Shown piece by piece: positions 58,327 to 64,000 of a stretch of DNA of 64,000 nucleotides. This stretch comes from Methylobacterium hispanicum (GTDB lineage: Bacteria > Pseudomonadota > Alphaproteobacteria > Rhizobiales > Beijerinckiaceae). Position 1 is the first letter of the stretch; every line of letters starts with the position of its first letter. Location of the stretch: the NCBI RefSeq assembly GCF_022179285.1, contig NZ_BPQO01000011.1:114773-178772 (forward strand). The letters are read 5' to 3'. The position numbers and the translations under genes are program-made. Under the pieces are notes generated by a model that worked only from the letters and a program-made list of their open reading frames with translations, was not told where the DNA came from and did no database searches.

Positions 58327-58800
58327 ATGACTTTGGCGGAGAGGCGTGCCGAGGCGGCGGAGTTCCTTGAGAAGGTCGGCTGCGAGATCACGTCATCGTT
58401 CTTCGGCCGGAACGGCGGTTCGTATTCGGTCGGCCGCATCGGCCGGAACGCCTACTTCCTGCCGACCACGTGGCCGCGCGAGGAGTACGTGCTCGACTGG
58501 GTCCATGGACACCGGGAGCAGGTCCGACGTGGCGTCCTGGGCGAACCGGTCGAATTCCAGCTCTTCCTCGAGTTCGCCGTCGAGCGGGCCGCGGAGCGCG
58601 CCGGAGGCGACTGGCACCTCTTCGTCGCCGCGCTCGGGAACGACCTCGACCAGGTCCGGCGCGAGGCGCGCGAGGCGAAGGACGACGAAGTTCTCGACCT
58701 CGTCGATGAGATCGAGGGCATGCGCGCCGGTTCGCCGGCCGAGGTGCTCGGGCGCGTCAGGAACGCTCTCGGTCTGAACCCTTCCTCGCCGCGGCTCTGA
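58327..58800 (+). CDS. Hypothetical 157-aa protein
   Basis: The protein has no family I know. It has a folded start with MTLAERRAEAAEFLEKVGCE, a central aromatic stretch (YFLPTTWPREEYVLDWVHGH) and helical C-terminal region with VEFQLFLEFAVERAAERAGG and VLDLVDEIEGMRAGSPAEVL. ATG 58327 is chosen because GGAGACGGCG lies before it; ATG 58315 is possible. It stands between the two paralogous RIWHP genes, on the opposite strand, so the three may form a divergent cassette. A terminator follows. Confidence 0.6.
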   Translation: MTLAERRAEAAEFLEKVGCEITSSFFGRNGGSYSVGRIGRNAYFLPTTWPREEYVLDWVHGHREQVRRGVLGEPVEFQLFLEFAVERAAERAGGDWHLFVAALGNDLDQVRREAREAKDDEVLDLVDEIEGMRAGSPAEVLGRVRNALGLNPSSPRL

Positions 58801-58840
58801 ACGCCGCCGACGCTGGCGCTCCGAGCGGGCGGCCGGTGAT

Positions 58841-58866
58841 GCGGACCAGGCGCGGTCCGCCCTTTT
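58841..58866 (+). terminator. Rho-independent-type terminator
   Basis: A 7-bp perfect stem (GCGGACC 58841-58847 and GGTCCGC 58854-58860) with a 6-base loop is followed by CCTTTTC. It ends the 157-aa gene and lies just before the stop of the convergent paralogue B gene. Confidence 0.6.
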
Positions 58867-59978
58867 CACAGGCCCGGATGGGGCAGACCGGAGGCCTCCG
58901 GGGCAGGGGCGAAGCGGGACATCCGCGAGGCGAAGACCTGGAGCGTGCGCTTCATCTCGTCCCTGGCGGAAACGGAGGCGAGTGGGGCGTCGAACCGTTC
59001 CAGATCCGCCAAGGCGGCCTCGAAGGCCGCCATCAGAGCGGACACCGTTCCGACGTCGCCATCGCCTTCCGCGAGTCTGCAGCTCAAAATCCTGGCTTCG
59101 GCATAGGCCTCGATGCCGACGGTCGACAGCGATTTCACCAGCCCGTCCAGGCGGTCCATGACGGGGCGGCCGAGATGCAGGCCGTCCGCTAGGCGGTCTT
59201 CCCGCGAGGCATGTCGCGGATCGTGCGCCAAGCATACCCCTCCCGGTCCGCGGACCTCCGCCTTGCGGCCCTTGGATGCGGCGCATTCCCGAGCGTAGGC
59301 CACAGCCTCCTCCGGACGGTCGGCCGCGAATGTTCCAAGGAGGTTGGCCACTCCATCCCGCCACAGCCATTCCCGCTTAACGGTCCGGTTCCAACACAGG
59401 TAGACCTTGTGGAGGTTGCCCTCCCGCTCGACGCTCCAGAAGGGCGGACCGGCCCTGCGCCACACGTGGCCGTTGACGAGGAGAACGGACTCCGCGCCCC
59501 GAATCGCGCGCTCGGCGCCCCGCTGCCGGCTGTCCGCGATCACCCTGCCTGCCGTCTCGCCGAGGCGGATCGCTCCGTCCCAACCGTCCACGAAGCCACT
59601 CGGGGTTGCGTACTGCGCAGCCAGAATCGGATCCAGGAGCTCGTACGGTTCGGGAAGCAGGGGGCCTCCGGTCATCGAAGCCTGCCACTGCTCAAGCGTT
59701 GCGCCGGAGGTGCCGTCGGGACCGGGGAGGGGTTCCCACAGGCTTCCGTCGAAGCCGTGCAGCACGACCTCGGGACCGCCGCCGAGTTCCCCCTTCCAGG
59801 TGTCGTAGCTGCTGGACGGACGGAATCTCGAGGCGACGGTTAGCTCCTCGGTCGATGTCGTCCTGACGTCCACGTCGATCGGGGCCAGCGCAAGTCTGCG
59901 CTCCGGCTTGCGGGTGCCGGGCCGCACGATATCGACGGGAAAGGGATGCCAGATACGGATGCGCGTGCGCTCGGCCAT
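58866..59978 (-). CDS. Hypothetical protein, RIWHP-type paralogue B
   Basis: The 370-residue protein is the paralogue of the 57053-58159 product: it begins MAERTRIRIWHPFPVDIVRP, has LALAPIDVDVRTTSTEELTV, a central FWSVEREGNLHKVYLCWNRT, and a helical C-terminus with FEAALADLERFDAPLASVSA and MKRTLQVFASRMSRF. No known motif or signal peptide. Its cysteines (about five) are scattered. The start is ATG 59978. The two paralogues have the same length to within two residues but low identity outside the first 60 residues, so the duplication is old. Confidence 0.65.
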   Translation of the reverse strand: MAERTRIRIWHPFPVDIVRPGTRKPERRLALAPIDVDVRTTSTEELTVASRFRPSSSYDTWKGELGGGPEVVLHGFDGSLWEPLPGPDGTSGATLEQWQASMTGGPLLPEPYELLDPILAAQYATPSGFVDGWDGAIRLGETAGRVIADSRQRGAERAIRGAESVLLVNGHVWRRAGPPFWSVEREGNLHKVYLCWNRTVKREWLWRDGVANLLGTFAADRPEEAVAYARECAASKGRKAEVRGPGGVCLAHDPRHASREDRLADGLHLGRPVMDRLDGLVKSLSTVGIEAYAEARILSCRLAEGDGDVGTVSALMAAFEAALADLERFDAPLASVSARDEMKRTLQVFASRMSRFAPAPEASGLPHPGL

Positions 59979-60348
59979 TGATGCCCTCCGCTCGGAGCAA
60001 AGACGCGCGGTCCGCAAGCGGCAAGTCCTTGGGCGAGGCACGCCGAACCGCCTCTCGCGCGGCGGCTGTGTCGCTTCTCGGAGCTCGAAGCCGCCATGTC
60101 CCGTGTTCGTTGCCTGTCCTGGAGGCAATGGCGCCCCGCTCCGTAAGTGGGCGCCGACTTGCGTCCTGATCGCTGCACCGAACGCCGAGGAGCGCGCCAG
60201 CTGCGGACGACTTGAGCCCAGTATGGACCCTCTGGCCTTGCGTGCGGCGAGCCGCGCCGGGTGCGGTCGGACATGCAGGCTCCTGGCGCGAGCGTCGGCG
60301 GCGGAAAGGCAAGCGGCAAGTTCGCGCCGTGGTCTGCCTCCGGCCGGA
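59979..60348. other. Intergenic region without a supported gene
   Basis: These 370 bases lie upstream of paralogue B and downstream of the recombinase gene; both are on the minus strand. No convincing gene or repeat was found. Confidence 0.4.
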
Positions 60349-61293
60349 TCAGGTCGCCGGACCGACGTCGTTGAGCGGATGGAGATCCCGCACCATGCCG
60401 TGGGTTCGGCGCGTGTCCGTGTGCAGGTAGATCTCCGTCGTGCCGAGGTCGGCATGCCCGAGCATCTCCTGGATCGACCGCAGGTCCGCGCCGTTCGAGA
60501 GCAGGTGCGAGGCGAAGGCATGTCGGAGCTTGTGCGGGGAGACCCGGTCGGGGTTTCGGATGCCGGCCGCCACGGCCGCCTCCTTGATCTCGGAGAGCGC
60601 GCTCTGACGGGTGAGCGGAGCTCCGCCGCCTCTGACGGCGTGGAACAGCCACTTGTCCGAGACGGAACCGTAGGCCGCAGCGAGTTCGCGCCAGACCTCG
60701 ACCGCCTCGACGGCGCGGTCGTGAAGCATGACGAGGCGCTCCTTGCCGCCCTTGCCCTTGACGATCATCGAGCGCGCGCCGGGAGCGATCGCGGCGGCCG
60801 GCAGGTTCACCGCCTCGGAGACGCGCATGCCTGAGGCGTAGAGCACCTCGAACAGCGCGGCTCTGCGCGCGTAGCCCGCCTGTCGGTAGAGGCCCACCTC
60901 GCCGTCGCGGGCGAGCGCGTGCGCGGTCTCGAGAAGTTTGTCGACCTCCGCCATCGTCAGGACCAGCGGCAGACGTTCGGGCCGCTTCATCGCGGCCACC
61001 ATGCTCGTCGGATCGTGGCCGACATGATCCTCGGCCATCAGGAATCGGTGAAGAGAACGCACGACGGTCCGCCGATGCGCGATCGTGGCTTCCGAGAGCT
61101 GGCGTGCGTCGAGGCTGGCGAGATAGTCGTTGAAGTCGGTCCGCGACGCGCCCTCGACCGTGATCCCGCGAGCGGCGAGGAAATCGGCCCAGCATCGCGC
61201 GCTCGTCCGATAGACCCCAAGCGAACTCGCCGCCGTGCCGCGCTCCGCGGACAGGGCATCGAGCCAGAGCTCGACGGAGGCATCGGACGACAT
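60349..61293 (-). CDS. XerC/XerD-like tyrosine recombinase
   Basis: The 314-residue protein is a tyrosine site-specific recombinase of the Xer size class. The N-terminal core-binding domain has LWLDALSAERGTAASSLGVY. The catalytic set is visible: Arg in YASGMRVSEAVNL, Lys in GKGGKERLVML, HKLRH in VSPHKLRHAFASH, and His and Tyr in EMLGHADLGTTEIYLH. All residues needed for activity are present. Plasmid Xer-type enzymes resolve multimers or move cassettes; the recombinase is not next to pilV, so it is not an obvious shufflon Rci. The start is ATG 61293, behind CGGGAGCCC, though ATG 61305 is possible. A TTGACG lies at 61343-61338. Confidence 0.88.
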   Translation of the reverse strand: MSSDASVELWLDALSAERGTAASSLGVYRTSARCWADFLAARGITVEGASRTDFNDYLASLDARQLSEATIAHRRTVVRSLHRFLMAEDHVGHDPTSMVAAMKRPERLPLVLTMAEVDKLLETAHALARDGEVGLYRQAGYARRAALFEVLYASGMRVSEAVNLPAAAIAPGARSMIVKGKGGKERLVMLHDRAVEAVEVWRELAAAYGSVSDKWLFHAVRGGGAPLTRQSALSEIKEAAVAAGIRNPDRVSPHKLRHAFASHLLSNGADLRSIQEMLGHADLGTTEIYLHTDTRRTHGMVRDLHPLNDVGPAT

Positions 61294-61578
61294 GGGCTCC
61301 CGCATAGGGGCAAACTGCGAGGGTCCCGTAAGGAATCCGTCAACGACGCCATCACGCGACGAGGATCATCCGACGCCGCGCTCTGGAATGCCGCTTGCGC
61401 CCGATTCTCACAGGGACGGCCGCAATGCGTGGATCGGCGTAGCGAACAGTCGGCGGACGGCTCCGGTCTGGGCCGAGAGGGCAAGTTTGCGAGGGATCGG
61501 AGCGAACGCGAGCTTCAGCTCTCCCAGGCACCGTGCCAAACTGAGCGCGGGCGGCTGAGCGCTCTGGAAGACCGAGCG

Positions 61579-62049
61579 ATGGCCCTGAGAGCGAGATCGA
61601 TCACGACGCCGGCCGCCCTGCTGTGCGTTCTCCAAGCCGGTGCAGCCATGGGCCTGGAATACCCGGCGACCTGCCGCGGGCCGACCGCGACGATCACATC
61701 CATCGAGGGGCTCGACACATCCCGCGCGCGAGCCCTCGCGCAATACACGCTGCCCGACGCGATCACGCATTGCCACTACCAACTGGGGCGTGCGGCCGGG
61801 AAGCCGGGGCCGAGCCGAAGCAAGATCGAACCTTGCGTCCGCGAATTCATGCGGGATGCCGAGCGCAGCGGCCCGGTGACGGCCGAAGCGAACTGCAAGG
61901 CAGGTACGATCGGCATCCCCGACCTCAAGCCGGCCAACACGCGGAAGGTGCCGCTGGAGAACTCCTGCGCGGAAGGAGGGGAGCAGGCGGTGAGGCTGTT
62001 CGAGGTTCTATGCCCCGGGTACGAAGGGACCACCCGGGTTACCCCATGA
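61579..62049 (+). CDS. Secreted cysteine-containing hypothetical protein
   Basis: The 156-residue protein has a probable signal peptide (ALRARSITTPAALLCVLQAG then AAMGLEYPA) and five cysteines in the mature part, in ATCRGPTA, THCHYQ, EPCVREF, EANCKAG and ENSCAEGG, plus one near the end (LCPGYEG). Such an even number suggests disulfides, consistent with the plasmid's DsbC-like protein. It has no known motif. The ATG follows CTGGAAGACCGAGCG. It precedes a second secreted protein gene on the same strand. Confidence 0.6.
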   Translation: MALRARSITTPAALLCVLQAGAAMGLEYPATCRGPTATITSIEGLDTSRARALAQYTLPDAITHCHYQLGRAAGKPGPSRSKIEPCVREFMRDAERSGPVTAEANCKAGTIGIPDLKPANTRKVPLENSCAEGGEQAVRLFEVLCPGYEGTTRVTP

Positions 62050-62270
62050 ACGTGATGTAGTCGGGTGAGGTCCTGCATAAGGAACTGCTTTGCCGATCCC
62101 GCAAGGTTTCCGTCAACGATGCTGGGAGCGAGCCCCGGCTCAGTCGCGGCGGCCCGAGGAATCCAGACAATTCGACATAATCGGGGCCGACAACCTTCAG
62201 GTACCCGATGACAAATTCGGAACTGACCGGGCGTGCCGGAAGGACGCCGGATGGACGTCCCAGGACCATC

Positions 62271-63578
62271 ATGAAGCTCCGCCTTTCCGCCGCTTCGACC
62301 ATTCTGCTCCTGTGCGGCATCGTTCCGACGAGCGCCGCCGAGTTCGAGGGGTGGTGGGCGAGAAACCCTGCACAATGCCAAGCCCCTCAACGGCATCTCG
62401 ATAGCGGAGGAGCGATCCAAATCCAGAGCTTCGGAATGAGCTCGCGAGGGCTGTACTGTTCGTTCGAAGCAGTGATCGGCACGAGCCGTTCCGAAATCGA
62501 TACGCTGTGCACGACACGGGATGGAGTACGGAAGCGCCTGACGGTCAGTCTGATCGCGGGCGACAGGAAGCTGATTCTTCGTCGCGCCGGCGCACAGGAA
62601 GATCTCGTCTACGTCCGCTGCGCACGTGCGTCCGCGCAGTCCGCCGGAACCCGAAACCGCTCTCTGGCCGTGAGGCTCGAGGACGCGGGGGAGAAGCTGC
62701 TGGACAGCGGACAACCTCAGAAGGCGGAGGAGCAGTTCGCGAAGGCTATCCAAGCGGAGCCGGATTACGCTTCGGCTTGGAACAACCGAGGCTTCGCCCG
62801 CCGCCTGCAGCGGCGCTACGCGGAGGCGATCGCCGACTACGACGAGGCCATCCGCCTGGAGCCCGGAACGGCGATATACCTCAGCAATCGCGGCGTGGCG
62901 CTCGACGGAATGGACCGCATCGAGGCCTCGCTAAAGGATTTCGAGGCCGCCCTCGCGATCGATCCGGACCTCCAGATGGCTCTCAACGGGCGGGGGAGCG
63001 CCTTGCGTCAGCTCGGGCGCGCGGCTCAGGCCGTTCCCGACCTTGAGAAGGCGATCCGGATCAATCCGAACTACGCCGTAGCCCTCAACAATCTCGCCCT
63101 CGCCTATCGAGACCTCGGAGACCGGAAGAAGGCGGCCGCGACCTTCACGAGGGCGATCTCGGCCGAGCCCGGCACGACCTACGCTTTGCGAGAGCGAGGC
63201 AAAATCCATCTCGACGACCAGCGGTATCAGGAGGCCGTCGCCGATCTCACCAAGGTGCTCGGCATCGATCCGAACGATCGTCAGGCCCTCAACAGCCGCG
63301 GCATCGCCTACCTGCGGCTCTGCGAATTCGCGAAGGCACTGGTCGACTTCGACGAGGCGCTGCGACGGGACGAAGGCTTCGTCTACGCCCGATGGGGGAG
63401 GGGGCTCGCTCTGGAGGGGCTGGGGAGCCATCGAGCGGCGCTCGACGCCCTCGACCGTGCTGCGAGCGACGACGCCGGCCTCGCAAAACGTTCGGATTTC
63501 TCCGCCGACCGCGAGCGGATCGCGGCCGGTCTGCGCGGGATCGTCCAGGCGTCGGTTGGCGGCTGCAGGACGCGCTGA
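62271..63578 (+). CDS. Secreted tetratricopeptide-repeat protein
   Basis: The 435-residue protein has a signal peptide (MKLRLSAASTILLLCGIVPT), then a FEGWWARNPAQC domain (about 25-125) like the small secreted protein at 26082. From about 145 it has six or so TPR units: YASAWNNRGFARRLQRRYAE, ALDGMDRIEASLKDFEAALA, NYAVALNNLALAYRDLGDRK, LRERGKIHLDDQRYQEAVAD, LNSRGIAYLRLCEFAKALVD and WGRGLALEGLGSHRAALDAL. TPR arrays bind proteins, so it is probably a periplasmic scaffold. It is the last gene before the IS21-type end. Start ATG 62271 follows CCAGGACCATC. Confidence 0.8.
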   Translation: MKLRLSAASTILLLCGIVPTSAAEFEGWWARNPAQCQAPQRHLDSGGAIQIQSFGMSSRGLYCSFEAVIGTSRSEIDTLCTTRDGVRKRLTVSLIAGDRKLILRRAGAQEDLVYVRCARASAQSAGTRNRSLAVRLEDAGEKLLDSGQPQKAEEQFAKAIQAEPDYASAWNNRGFARRLQRRYAEAIADYDEAIRLEPGTAIYLSNRGVALDGMDRIEASLKDFEAALAIDPDLQMALNGRGSALRQLGRAAQAVPDLEKAIRINPNYAVALNNLALAYRDLGDRKKAAATFTRAISAEPGTTYALRERGKIHLDDQRYQEAVADLTKVLGIDPNDRQALNSRGIAYLRLCEFAKALVDFDEALRRDEGFVYARWGRGLALEGLGSHRAALDALDRAASDDAGLAKRSDFSADRERIAAGLRGIVQASVGGCRTR

Positions 63579-63889
63579 CCCTCTATCCGACCCGTGCGTG
63601 GCGCGTCTCTCCGACACCTCGTTCACGGCGTGACCGGCCTCCCGATTAGCCGGCGATCCTGCTCGGGCGGATCCTTGTTCGGATGCCCGACGATTGCCAG
63701 GGCTCGAGCCCGTGGTGCGCCGACCGGGCAGCTCGGTCAAACCGACCCGGGGACTTTCTGTCAAAACACCGCTTATGCGAACAGGCCCAGGACGCGTCCC
63801 CATGTCCGGGACGTCCGCCGCGCGAGCCTCCCTCCCCCATAAGAGTGCTCCCGCGACGTCGCCGACGGACGAGTTCGCCGACGTATAGT
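63579..63889. other. Intergenic region next to the IS21-type end
   Basis: No convincing gene lies between the TPR gene and the IS-like end. Readings in either direction here are arginine-rich without a fold. Confidence 0.4.
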
Positions 63890-64000
63890 TGCGGATTCCG
63901 ACGGAAGCCGGCCACCCATTCCGACGCGAAGCCGGCCAACGTTCCGATTTGATGTCGGCCACTCGGTAGCCGGCATCGGCTATGGCGCATCCCCGCGGGT
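63890..64000 (+). mobile_element. Left end of an IS21-family element (continues beyond the window)
   Basis: From 63890 the sequence TGCGGATTCCGACGG starts a block of about 22-base direct near-repeats: ATTCCGACGGAAGCCGGCCA (63895), ATTCCGACGCGAAGCCGGCC (63918), CGTTCCGATTTGATGTCGGC (63940), and a weaker copy at 63962. Multiple terminal repeats beginning TG and reading into an istA gene are typical of IS21-family ends, which I recognise from rhizobial and Methylobacterium elements. The transposase genes are outside the window. The start at 63890 is approximate. Confidence 0.65.

Noticed and set aside
62931..63962. Long minus-strand reading across the TPR gene and IS end
   Set aside because: It reads the TPR gene backwards and ends in the IS terminal repeats; such readings are common artefacts at IS21 ends.
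1..64000. CRISPR arrays, tRNA, rRNA genes
   Set aside because: No regularly spaced repeats of CRISPR type, no cloverleaf-type tRNA sequence and no rRNA-like sequence were seen by eye; the repeated blocks at 51.7 and 63.9 kb are iterons and IS ends.

Overview
The window reads as part of a large, GC-rich plasmid (or plasmid-derived element) of an alphaproteobacterium, most likely Hyphomicrobiales of the Methylobacterium type. This is inferred from the high GC third codon positions, a MucR/Ros-like regulator, a possible NepR-like protein, and an IS21-type end at the right edge. The plasmid nature rests on a Rep_3-type initiator gene (50561-51652) followed upstream by an iteron-bearing, AT-richer origin (about 51669-51971), and on conjugation-type gene clusters. 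No rRNA, tRNA or CRISPR array was seen.

Layout. 0-11.2 kb holds a DNA-metabolism block: a MucR-like regulator, DnaQ-like exonuclease, RusA resolvase, a UvrD/Rep helicase and a full-length DNA polymerase III alpha subunit. 11.2-18.1 kb, on the minus strand, holds the core of a type IVB (Dot/Icm, IncI Tra-like) secretion system: dotI, dotH, dotG, a dotF-like gene, dotN and a 480-aa unknown protein. 18.2-33.6 kb mixes regulators, a DsbC/DsbG-like thioredoxin, topoisomerase III, a ParB-like protein, a 1418-aa strawberry-notch-type helicase, several unknowns and a single-domain response regulator. 33.7-45.6 kb is a long minus-strand operon for an IncI-type thin (type IVb) pilus: an HTH gene, pilL, pilN, pilO, pilP, pilQ, pilR, a PilT/DotB-like ATPase, a PilM-like protein and pilV. 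45.8-51.7 kb has an HU-like protein, an RDD membrane protein, unknowns and the replication initiator. 52-64 kb is an accessory arm: a secreted nuclease-like protein, two C5-cytosine methyltransferases, a LuxR-type regulator, a pair of paralogous unknowns, a tyrosine recombinase, two secreted proteins (one with TPRs) and the start of an IS21-type element.

How it fits together. The T4BSS core and the thin pilus are the two machines an IncI-type plasmid uses for mating. The coupling ATPase, DotO, DotA, DotC/D, the relaxase, the major pilin and the prepilin peptidase are not here and presumably lie outside the window. The replication genes (Rep, pol III alpha, epsilon-like exonuclease, topoisomerase III, helicases, RusA) suggest the element brings an unusual share of its own replication and recombination machinery.

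Two observations deserve most attention. First, an exact 10-mer, CGAAGGAACG, occurs in both orientations at many transcription-unit boundaries from 2.5 to 54.6 kb, often next to TTGACG-N17-type promoters, and was not found to the right of that. It looks like a plasmid-wide regulatory word. Second, the second methyltransferase gene (55940-56965) carries a 254-codon same-strand ORF in another frame. Its peptide resembles a phage/bacterial protein family, and from about 56400 its codon-position GC pattern is as good as or better than that of the methyltransferase frame, so dual coding is plausible.
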